Below are positions 47,319 to 53,727 of a DNA stretch of 53,727 bases, piece by piece. Made by a program: the position numbers and the translations under genes. The notes beneath the pieces are model-generated. The model was given only the letters and a program-made list of their open reading frames with translations. It was not told where the DNA came from and made no database searches. How positions within the stretch are numbered: position 1 is the first letter of the stretch; every line of letters begins with the position of its first letter. Source of the stretch: Treponema sp. (GTDB lineage Bacteria > Spirochaetota > Spirochaetia > Treponematales > Treponemataceae); assembly GCA_018384055.1 (NCBI GenBank), contig JAHAZL010000027.1:1-53727 (forward strand), read 5' to 3'.

Positions 47319-50024
47319 ATGTCTGAAACACTTGAGAATTCAGTCCGCGAAATGCTTAAGGCTGAAACTTGGACACGCGCTGGTATCGCAAACTTTACTA
47401 ATTCTAACCTTGCTGAACTTTTCAGCATCCTTGAACAGGCACACGCCGAAGCAAGCGAAAATGCCATCAAAGAAATTTGTGATGAACACCTCATCCATTC
47501 AAAAGACAGTATCATTGCCCTTTTCTTCTCCGGAATGATTGCCCTCCGCCTCGGATCCGTAGACACAACTTCACTTACTTCCCTTTTTGAAATTTTCGAA
47601 AACAACCACAAGGAAAATCTGGTTGAAGAAGTATGTAATACCATTCTCGACAAGGATCCAAACAGCAAGCTGGCCCTCAGAAAGATGGCAGAACTCAACA
47701 AGAACGACGACAACAAGGTTTGCGAAATCTACGAAAAGCTCATCAAGCTCGACTTTGAAGATCCAGAACTCCCACGTTTCCTTGCAGACTACTATGCAAA
47801 GCAGCAGAACCAGGAAGCTGCAATCAGCTACTACAAGAAGGCTCTCCTCCGCTATATCGCAGCAAAGAACCTGCCAATGGCAAAGCCAGTATGGTCTACA
47901 CTCGCAAAGATGAGGCCGGAAGACATTGACTTCTTCCTTCACACACAGAGAAAGATTGCAAAGACAATCAGCAAGGAAAAGTCAGCTGACCTCCTTCAGG
48001 AACTCTACCAGTACTACAAGGATACAGCAAAGTGGGACACAGCAATCATGCTCCTTAAGATCATTCTTGAAATCAACAGCAAGAATGCTGATGCACGCCG
48101 CGAAATCACAGCCTGCTACCGCGAAAAATATGCAAGCAACGCACATGTAGACGAATACATCCGCACTTCAAACCTTTCACTTTCAGTTCGCAACGTTTTT
48201 GAAGCAATCAACGACTTTGAAAAGCACATTGCATTTGCTGCAGGGCACTGGGTATTCCACAGGACATGGGGTACAGGAAAGATTGTAAAGCAGGAAGGCG
48301 ACGAACTCGTAATCAACTTCGGTGCAAAGACAGGATCGCACAAGATGACACTCAAGATGGCAGTAGAATGCCTCCAGCCTCTTGAAAAGGACCACATCTG
48401 GGTTTACAAGAAGACTGTAAAGAAGGCTGAACTTGCAGAAAGAATCAAGAACGATCCAGAATGGGCACTCAAGACTATCATCAAGAGCTTCAACAACAGC
48501 TGCGATGAAAAGCGCATCAAGGCAGAAATCGTTCCATCAATACTTGAAGCATCAAAGTGGACAAGCTGGCATGCAAAGGCACAGAAGGAACTTGCAAAGC
48601 CAATTTTCGGTGTTAACCCTAACAACATCAACGAATATACAGTTCGCGACAAGGAAATGACAAAGCAGGAACGCCTTGCCAACGAATTCAAGGCAGAAAA
48701 GGAATTCTTCAAGAGAATCGACATTATGGTTCGTTATCTTACAGAAAATGACGATCCTACAGACGAACAGTTTACAGAAATGTTCACATACTTTGCAGGA
48801 TATCTTAAGTCTGCAACAACTGTTAACGAACAGGCAGTTGCATCTTATCTCGTTGTAGAAGAAATCAAGAAGAGAATCTCTGCATTTGAAAACCCAGCAA
48901 AATTCACATTTGCACAGCTTTACGCCGAAATCGAAAAGCCAGCTGAAATGTACACAAAACTTAAGGATTCAAAGAATACACACCTTAAGTCTGCATTCCT
49001 CAACGAAATCAAATTGCTTACAAAGTGGGACGACGAATACATCCGCCTCTTCCCAAGCGTATTGGACAAGAATCTTCTTGAACAGATTGTTGCAGGAGAC
49101 AAGAAGGATAAGGTTGTTCGCCTTGTTCAGGACTGCTTCAATGATTACCGCACAAACAGAAATGCCGTTACATACTTCATCGAAGAATGCCTTAACGACG
49201 AATGGTTCAAGGAAGCAGCAATTCCAGAAGAAAAACAGCTTGTTACCCTCGTAAACATCATCTCTACATGTTTCAAGGAAATCGAAAACCACGTAAACAC
49301 AACAGAAAACAAGAAGACAATCAAGGCAGCTTCTACCCTCCTCTTCGCAAGAAAGGTTGGTGACGAAGTTAAGAACGTAATGCTTGAATACATGCTCGCA
49401 GGTTCAACAGAAACAATGAGCCGCATGTACACAATCGTTAATGACGTTGCAAGCCTCGATCCTTCATACAAGGCACAGTTAAGAAACGGAATCCTCAGCA
49501 AGGTACCAGACTTCAAGTTCCAGGAAGCAGAAACAAAGCAGGAATCTTCAAGTGCACTCATTGTTACTGCTGCAAAACTCGAAGAAAAGAAGGCACTTGC
49601 AGAAGACATCGAAAAGAACCAGCTTCCTAGAATTGCTGCAGAAGTCGCAGAAGCAAAGGAAAAGGGAGACCTTAAGGAAAATGCTGAATACATCGAAGCA
49701 AGAAAGGCTCAGTCCCTCCTCAACCAGCAGCTTGCCAAGCTTAAGGAAGAACTTGTTCGTGCAACAGTATTCGATCCTTCAACAGCTACAAACTCTTACG
49801 TTTCATTCGGAACTACAGTTACACTTCAGGACAACCTTGAAAACAAGGAAATCGTTTATACAATCCTTGGACCATGGGAATCAAACTTTGAAGAAGGCAT
49901 CATCTCTTACCTTTCTCCATTGGGAAATGAACTCCTCAACATGAAGGTTGGTGAAAACAGAAAGTTTACAATCAACGAAATGCCTCGCGACATTACAGTA
50001 AAGGCAATCGTTATTGCAAAATAG
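47319..50024 (+). CDS. greA: Giant GreA-type transcript cleavage factor with long N-terminal extension
   Basis: A 901-residue protein. Only the last 155 or so residues (from about 747) are GreA: the coiled coil with the acidic tip KGDLKENAEYIEARKAQ (Asp and Glu kept) and the FKBP-like domain ending GENRKFTINEMPRDITVKAIVIAK. GreA stimulates RNA cleavage by backtracked RNAP. The first 300 residues are TPR-like helices. Residues about 309-356 (GHWVFHRTWGTGKIVKQEG..) look like a small SH3/CarD-like barrel; the middle is helical and unassigned. Comparable long GreA proteins are known in spirochaetes, so this is not an assembly artefact. AGGAG precedes the ATG. Confidence 0.88.
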   Translation: MSETLENSVREMLKAETWTRAGIANFTNSNLAELFSILEQAHAEASENAIKEICDEHLIHSKDSIIALFFSGMIALRLGSVDTTSLTSLFEIFENNHKENLVEEVCNTILDKDPNSKLALRKMAELNKNDDNKVCEIYEKLIKLDFEDPELPRFLADYYAKQQNQEAAISYYKKALLRYIAAKNLPMAKPVWSTLAKMRPEDIDFFLHTQRKIAKTISKEKSADLLQELYQYYKDTAKWDTAIMLLKIILEINSKNADARREITACYREKYASNAHVDEYIRTSNLSLSVRNVFEAINDFEKHIAFAAGHWVFHRTWGTGKIVKQEGDELVINFGAKTGSHKMTLKMAVECLQPLEKDHIWVYKKTVKKAELAERIKNDPEWALKTIIKSFNNSCDEKRIKAEIVPSILEASKWTSWHAKAQKELAKPIFGVNPNNINEYTVRDKEMTKQERLANEFKAEKEFFKRIDIMVRYLTENDDPTDEQFTEMFTYFAGYLKSATTVNEQAVASYLVVEEIKKRISAFENPAKFTFAQLYAEIEKPAEMYTKLKDSKNTHLKSAFLNEIKLLTKWDDEYIRLFPSVLDKNLLEQIVAGDKKDKVVRLVQDCFNDYRTNRNAVTYFIEECLNDEWFKEAAIPEEKQLVTLVNIISTCFKEIENHVNTTENKKTIKAASTLLFARKVGDEVKNVMLEYMLAGSTETMSRMYTIVNDVASLDPSYKAQLRNGILSKVPDFKFQEAETKQESSSALIVTAAKLEEKKALAEDIEKNQLPRIAAEVAEAKEKGDLKENAEYIEARKAQSLLNQQLAKLKEELVRATVFDPSTATNSYVSFGTTVTLQDNLENKEIVYTILGPWESNFEEGIISYLSPLGNELLNMKVGENRKFTINEMPRDITVKAIVIAK

Positions 50025-50043
50025 TTTTGTGAACTGAAACAGG

Positions 50044-50086
50044 AAATGCCATTCTGACTGCACAAGCTTTTGGAATGGCATTTTTT
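50044..50086 (+). terminator. Intrinsic terminator after greA
   Basis: AAATGCCATTC (50044-50054) pairs with GAATGGCATTT (50073-50083), an 11-bp stem continuing into a T-run. The next gene starts at 50103. Confidence 0.88.
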
Positions 50087-50102
50087 ATTGACCGGGGAAA
50101 CA

Positions 50103-51041
50103 ATGGCACCATCAATTGAAAAATACAGGCAGATAACTCGAAACATAGGGGTTTTATGCGACTACACTAATGTGGGGGTCATAACTACACCTCAGGGGCT
50201 ATACCTTATGGATCCGGGCGGAACAGTAGACACCGGAAAGGAAATAATAGATGCCCTTTCAAAGCTTTTTCCCGGAAAAGAAGTTGAAGGAATCTTCCTG
50301 ACCCACGCACATACCGACCATACAGGCGGAATTCCTCCGATTCTTGAAACTTTCAGTTCCACAGTATATGCCGGAAAAACAACCGCCTGTTTCCTTGAGG
50401 TTCCACAGGCAATCGGATACATCTATTCCGGATCAAAACCCGGAAAGGAAATGGGTGCCAAGGAATTCGTCATGGATGACTCCGTAAAAACCGACATCAT
50501 CCTTGCCGACGGACAGGAAATTGACCTTGGAAGTGCCATCGTAAAAACAATTGATCTTCCAGGTCATTGTCCAGGTATGACGGGATTCATCGTCGAAGAC
50601 AAAGACGAAGGGAAAAAATCTTTCTTTCTTGGAGACGCCTTCTTTGGAATGAAAATGCTTTCAAAGATTTGGATTCCCTTCATTCTTTCCCCAAAGGAAT
50701 TCAGAAAATCAATTGAAAAGATAGAAAGGACAGCTTCAGACTTCTATGTTCCTGCCCATGGCGAAATTTCTACAATGGAAACTGCAGGCTGCGTTGCAGA
50801 GCACAACATCATGATTACCTATGAACTTGAAGACCTTATCCTAAAACTCATAGAGAAAGGCAATATGGGAAATGATGGGCTTGTTGAAGCAATTGCAAAC
50901 TACGCAGGAATGAAAATGAAAAGCGTAAATTACTTTTTGATTCTATGCACCGTAAAGTCCTATCTTTCAAGCCTAGAAGAAGACGGTAAAATTGAAAATT
51001 ACATGGAAAACAACAGATTGATATGGAGATTAAAGAAATGA
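50103..51041 (+). CDS. Metallo-beta-lactamase-fold hydrolase
   Basis: A 312-residue MBL-fold enzyme from ATG 50103 (GGGG 5 nt upstream; a longer frame would start inside the terminator). Zinc ligands are THAHTDHTGG (HxHxDH), His in DLPGHCPGMTG, Asp in FFLGDAFFG and His in YVPAHGEIS. The C-terminal 75 residues are helical, as in the glyoxalase-II/YflN-like subgroup. Substrate unknown. Its TGA overlaps the deoC ATG, so both are translated together. Confidence 0.82.
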   Translation: MAPSIEKYRQITRNIGVLCDYTNVGVITTPQGLYLMDPGGTVDTGKEIIDALSKLFPGKEVEGIFLTHAHTDHTGGIPPILETFSSTVYAGKTTACFLEVPQAIGYIYSGSKPGKEMGAKEFVMDDSVKTDIILADGQEIDLGSAIVKTIDLPGHCPGMTGFIVEDKDEGKKSFFLGDAFFGMKMLSKIWIPFILSPKEFRKSIEKIERTASDFYVPAHGEISTMETAGCVAEHNIMITYELEDLILKLIEKGNMGNDGLVEAIANYAGMKMKSVNYFLILCTVKSYLSSLEEDGKIENYMENNRLIWRLKK

Positions 51042-51733
51042 AAAAGAATGAAATTGCAGCCTACATTGACCAGACACTGCTTGCCCCTACGGCAACGGAA
51101 GAAGAACTTGCATCATTCGTAACAAAAGCAAAGGACTTTGGATTTGCAAGTGTTTGCATCAATCCTGTCTACATAAAGAAAGCTAAGGAACTTCTTGCAG
51201 GAAGCACAACAAAAGTTTGTACCGTAATCGACTTTCCTCTTGGAGCAGGTGGTCTTGAAGCAAAGCAGACACAGGCAGACATTGCCATTGACGACGGAGC
51301 AGACGAACTTGACTTTGTAATCAGCCTTGGTCTTGTAAAGGCCCACAAATGGACAGAACTCAAGGCAGAACTTGCATTCATTGCAAAAAGCGTAAAGGAA
51401 GCCGCTATGTTCCGCGAAACACCGGGGACAGTCCTTACCAAACTTATCCTTGAAACATGTTGCCTTACAGACGAAGAAATCGTTGAAAGCTGCAAGTGCG
51501 CAAAGGAAGCAGGTTTTGACTTCGTAAAGACTTCCACAGGATTCTACAGCACAAAACCAAACGGAGCTACAGTTCACGCCGTTGAACTTATGCGAAAGAC
51601 AGTCGGACCTGACATGGGCGTAAAAGCCTCTGGCGGCATCCACAACTACGAAGAAGCCCTGGCAATGATTAATGCAGGAGCTTCAAGAATAGGTGCCAGT
51701 GCAGGCTTTGAAATCGTTAGTCAGGCAGAATAA
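51038..51733 (+). CDS. deoC: Deoxyribose-phosphate aldolase
   Basis: From ATG 51038 (231 aa; ATGA overlap with the MBL gene, GGAG 9 nt upstream) this is DeoC, which splits 2-deoxyribose-5-phosphate to acetaldehyde and glyceraldehyde-3-phosphate. Family blocks are IDQTLLAPTATEEEL, VCTVIDFPLGAG, the Schiff-base lysine in DFVKTSTGF and the second lysine in GVKASGGIHNYEEALAMINAGASRIGAS. A TIM-barrel protein of normal length. No other deoxynucleoside genes are adjacent. Confidence 0.95.
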   Translation: MKKNEIAAYIDQTLLAPTATEEELASFVTKAKDFGFASVCINPVYIKKAKELLAGSTTKVCTVIDFPLGAGGLEAKQTQADIAIDDGADELDFVISLGLVKAHKWTELKAELAFIAKSVKEAAMFRETPGTVLTKLILETCCLTDEEIVESCKCAKEAGFDFVKTSTGFYSTKPNGATVHAVELMRKTVGPDMGVKASGGIHNYEEALAMINAGASRIGASAGFEIVSQAE

Positions 51734-51754
51734 TCGGTCCAAATCATAAAATTC

Positions 51755-51798
51755 AAGAAACCCCTTAACTGCATTAAGCAGAAAAGGGTCTTCTTTTT
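51755..51798. terminator. Terminator between convergent deoC and the ArsR-type gene
   Basis: CCCTT (51762-51766) pairs with AAGGG (51784-51788), then CTGC/GCAG around a 5-nt loop with a small internal bulge. TCTTCTTTTT follows on the plus strand; an A-rich stretch on the other side could serve the minus strand. Confidence 0.7.
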
Positions 51799-52147
51799 AT
51801 TCAGCGTCCTTTGCATTTACCTTGTCAATGATTGAAATCGTTGACTGAATAAGATGTTCAACTTCAGCAAACTTCTTGTGAACTACAAGGCGGTAAAAAG
51901 CCTGAGTCCCCTGCTTTTCACAGGACACAACCCCGGAATCCTTCAGAATCTTCAGGTGATGCGAGATTGCAGGGCGGGAAAGCCTGGATCCGGCTGCCAA
52001 AGTCATGACATTTATTCCGTTTTCCCCTGCATCAAGGATGTCAAGAATAAGTTTCTGTCGGATTTCATCCCCCATGGCAATAAAAAGTGGCCCACACTTG
52101 CTGAACAGCTCATGAAGCAAAACACGGTCTTCTTCTGAAATTTTCAT
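51797..52147 (-). CDS. ArsR-type winged-helix transcriptional regulator
   Basis: From ATG 52147 (116 aa; GGAG 5 nt upstream) this is an ArsR/SmtB-fold repressor: helix-turn-helix VMTLAAGSRLSRPAISHHLKILKDSGVV followed by the beta wing EKQGTQAFYRLV. The usual alpha-3 metal site (ELCVCDL) is missing, so it probably does not sense As or Cd; Cys residues elsewhere are few. It is divergent from the LolA-like gene, whose promoter region contains an inverted repeat that is a candidate operator. Confidence 0.85.
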   Translation of the reverse strand: MKISEEDRVLLHELFSKCGPLFIAMGDEIRQKLILDILDAGENGINVMTLAAGSRLSRPAISHHLKILKDSGVVSCEKQGTQAFYRLVVHKKFAEVEHLIQSTISIIDKVNAKDAE

Positions 52148-52259
52148 AAAATCTCCACTAGTTTTCCTACAATTCTGAATATAAAGGGGAAAATTGCAGT
52201 TGTCAACGAACATTGGTTCAAAAGATTAAACTTTCTTACTAATTTTTTGTTGTAATTAT

Positions 52260-52287
52260 TTGAATTTATTGAAATTTATATTATATT
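52260..52287 (+). promoter_or_regulatory. Predicted promoter for the LolA-like gene
   Basis: TTGAAT (52260-52265), a 16-nt spacer and TATATT (52282-52287) in very A/T-rich DNA, about 73 nt before the ATG at 52361. Confidence 0.5.
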
Positions 52288-52297
52288 AGTTATCGAA

Positions 52298-52325
52298 AGG
52301 TTTAAGTTTTTGAACTAATAAACCT
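52298..52325. promoter_or_regulatory. Inverted repeat (operator or leader hairpin) before the LolA-like gene
   Basis: AGGTTTA-AGTT-TTTG-AACT-AA-TAAACCT: 11 paired bases interrupted only by an AA bulge, starting about 10 nt after the -10 box. The position suits a repressor site overlapping the transcription start or a 5' UTR hairpin. Confidence 0.55.
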
Positions 52326-52360
52326 AAACAAAGAACTACTACATCGCGGAGGATGGGATT

Positions 52361-53170
52361 ATGAAAAAACTTTCTACAATTATTACAGTAATGGCAATGG
52401 GAGCCGCAGCAGTTTTCGCAGACGCAAAGGGAACAGAAATCATGACCAGAGTACATGATGTTAAAAAACCAGAATATACAGTTGCCAAAGCAGAAATGGA
52501 CCTTGTATCAAAGAACGGTTCTGTAGACGAACACCGTGTTTTCTGGCAATTCGGATCAAACCAGCAGAAAGCAGACAATGGAAAGGACATTACAAAGATT
52601 GTAATGAACTTCATTGAACCTGCATCTTATGCAGGAACACGCTTCCTTCAGATTGAAAACGGACCGGAAGACGGAAAGTTTGTTCGCCTTGCAACTGACC
52701 CTTCTCCACGCCGCGTAAACTCAAGCGAAGATTCAAAGTCATTCCTTGGAACAGACGCAACATACGGCGACCTTAAGACTCGCGAAGTTTCTGACGACAA
52801 CCACCAGTACCTTAGGGACGAAACAAAGAACGGTTTCAGCTGCCAGGTAGTAGAATGTACACCAATTGCTTCAAGCCAGTACTCAAAGAGAATTCTCTGG
52901 ATTGACACAGCAACAATGTACCCTGTTTACACAGAACTCTACGACAAGAAGGGAAAACTAGAAAAGGTTCTTACAGTGAAGACAATCAAGAATGTTGACG
53001 GATACAACATTCCAACAGAAAACGAATACAAGAATGTTGCAACGGGACACAAAACAACACTCAAGGTTGTTGCTGTTGTAGTTGACAACAAGGGTCTGGC
53101 CCTCATGAAGAAGATGAACATCAACCCAAAGACTGTATTTACACAGAACTTCTTGAAGACTGGAAAATAA
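52361..53170 (+). CDS. Secreted LolA-like outer-membrane lipoprotein-sorting protein
   Basis: A 269-residue exported protein: signal peptide MKKLSTIITVMAMGAAAVFA, then a half-barrel of the LolA/LppX superfamily (PF17131-like). Marks are EHRVFWQFGSN, KIVMNFIEPASYAGTRFLQIENG, FLGTDATYGDLKTREV and KRILWIDTATMYPVYTELYDKKGK. Such periplasmic proteins carry lipids or lipoproteins and often accompany RND or MacB-type exporters. A GGAGG ribosome site precedes the ATG. It is probably controlled by the divergent ArsR-type regulator. A 150-nt hairpin-rich gap leads to the next envelope gene. Confidence 0.82.
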   Translation: MKKLSTIITVMAMGAAAVFADAKGTEIMTRVHDVKKPEYTVAKAEMDLVSKNGSVDEHRVFWQFGSNQQKADNGKDITKIVMNFIEPASYAGTRFLQIENGPEDGKFVRLATDPSPRRVNSSEDSKSFLGTDATYGDLKTREVSDDNHQYLRDETKNGFSCQVVECTPIASSQYSKRILWIDTATMYPVYTELYDKKGKLEKVLTVKTIKNVDGYNIPTENEYKNVATGHKTTLKVVAVVVDNKGLALMKKMNINPKTVFTQNFLKTGK

Positions 53171-53176
53171 CAAAAG

Positions 53177-53245
53177 AGACCTGACAAATATCGATCAGGT
53201 CTTCCGAGCACTCTCAAAGAGTTTTTACTGATCGACTTACGATCA
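53177..53245 (+). other. Three small hairpins in the gap after the LolA-like gene
   Basis: AGACCTGA/TCAGGTCT (53177-53184 with 53195-53202), ACTCT/AGAGT followed by TTTT (53210-53226, a weak terminator) and TGATCG/CGATCA (53229-53245). No coding sequence is seen in this gap. Confidence 0.55.
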
Positions 53246-53276
53246 CCGGTCCTTACTTTGCAACAATCACACTTAT

Positions 53277-53309
53277 GGACTGTCTTGGTTTTGGACAGTC
53301 CGATTTTTT
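53277..53309 (+). terminator. Intrinsic terminator directly ahead of the last gene
   Basis: GGACTGTC (53277-53284) pairs with GACAGTCC (53294-53301), 9-nt loop, then GA and six T. The GAGG ribosome site of the next gene begins right after the T-run. Confidence 0.85.
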
Positions 53310-53320
53310 GAGGATTACAC

Positions 53321-53727
53321 ATGAAAATTACAAAATACACTGCAATTGCAGCGGTTGCTGCCCTTACGTGCTTTGGTGCTTTCGCACAGGATTTTGATGA
53401 CTTCGGAGATTTCGGAGACATTGGCGGAGGAACTTCTTCTGCAGCATCAAATGCAGTTTCAATCAGCGGAGAAGCAAAACTCGAAGCCCGAGGATACCTT
53501 GATACAGATTCTTCAAGGGACGGAATAAACAGAGAAAATGGAATCAAGGACATTAACACTACAGCAAATCCTGCAGCAAAATTGAATTTCAAATATTCAG
53601 GTGCAACAGTAGAAGCTGAAGTAAACCTCAAATTTGACAGAAGCTCACTTGGAAATTATAAGGAAGACATTCTTGATGAAGTTCTTGTCCGCGGCATCTT
53701 CATGGACAGTGCCCTTACAGTTGAAGC
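53321..53727 (+). CDS. Probable outer-membrane protein, N-terminal part only
   Basis: The frame is open from ATG 53321 (GAGG 7 nt upstream) to the end of the window, about 135 residues. A signal peptide (MKITKYTAIAAVAALTCFGAFA) is followed by an acidic, glycine-rich linker (DFDDFGDFGDIGGG) and then alternating beta-strand-like sequence (VSISGEAKLEARGYL, AKLNFKYSGATVEAEVNLKFD), as at the start of a beta-barrel. With the LolA-like neighbour this suggests an outer-membrane protein. The family cannot be named from this part. Confidence 0.7.
   Translation, partial: MKITKYTAIAAVAALTCFGAFAQDFDDFGDFGDIGGGTSSAASNAVSISGEAKLEARGYLDTDSSRDGINRENGIKDINTTANPAAKLNFKYSGATVEAEVNLKFDRSSLGNYKEDILDEVLVRGIFMDSALTVE

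Noticed and set aside
47210..47716. 168-codon minus-strand open frame at the greA start
   Set aside because: Antisense to the end of the TPR gene and start of greA; it is a Ser/Leu-rich shadow.
52939..53631. 230-codon minus-strand open frame across the LolA-like gene and the last gene
   Set aside because: It runs antisense through two genes with signal peptides and good ribosome sites, crosses a strong terminator, and its translation shows no family pattern.

Overview
The window is ordinary, gene-dense bacterial chromosome, low-to-moderate in G+C, and looks like a host-associated spirochaete of the genus Treponema. Evidence: a giant GreA with a long N-terminal extension; the order rplU-prp-rpmA-obgE-nadD-yqeK-lytR-rsfS; ispE, spoVG, tRNA-Gln and rplY (Ctc type) in one cluster; cmk directly ahead of an S1 gene; and many lipoproteins, TPR proteins and M23/Deg-type envelope proteins. 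The genus call rests on gene content and memory of these families, not on a search. I see no rRNA, CRISPR array, insertion sequence, prophage or integrase.

Layout. 1-6.4 kb: the lysine-rich tail of a truncated gene, TatD, a small orphan protein, a minus-strand operon sufS-sufU-rlmI-miaA with a heptamer tandem repeat between sufS and sufU, and a lone HD-domain protein. 6.4-14.2 kb: a radical SAM protein and EF-G on minus; then a response regulator with a degenerate HD-GYP domain, nadE and rlmJ on plus. 14.2-23.8 kb: one long minus-strand run recA-folK-scpA-scpB-rluB-cmk-rpsA, then a sigma-54 activator, a membrane-anchored TPR protein and a lipoprotein. 24-31 kb: ferredoxin, LysM/M23 peptidase, PEGA-like protein, a structured non-coding element, trpR, an IMP cyclohydrolase (minus), a PpiD-like chaperone and a DUF115 protein. 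31-40.3 kb (minus): ispE, spoVG, tRNA-Gln, rplY, tilS, a TPR protein with EF-hand-like loops, a Deg-like lipoprotein protease and lepA. 40.4-46 kb: an extremely acidic small protein with its own promoter and terminator, then the L21 operon on minus. 46.3-53.7 kb: a TPR protein and giant GreA, an MBL-fold hydrolase and deoC, an ArsR-type regulator divergent from a LolA-like secreted protein, and the start of a probable outer-membrane protein.

Functionally the window is dominated by translation (S1, L21, L25, L27, EF-G, LepA, MiaA, TilS, RlmI, RlmJ, RluB, RsfS, ObgE, Prp), chromosome maintenance (RecA, ScpAB), NAD synthesis (NadD, NadE), Fe-S assembly (SufS, SufU) and envelope biogenesis.

The signals I find least explained are: a hairpin with a C-rich, anti-Shine-Dalgarno-like loop plus terminator upstream of trpR; the acidic protein with 56 of 102 residues Asp/Glu; three genes whose start codon lies 6-9 nt after a -10 box (candidate leaderless mRNAs); repeated placement of a terminator within about 20 nt of the next start; the heptamer repeat in the suf operon; and a Prp protease gene beside an L27 that has no cleavable N-terminal extension.
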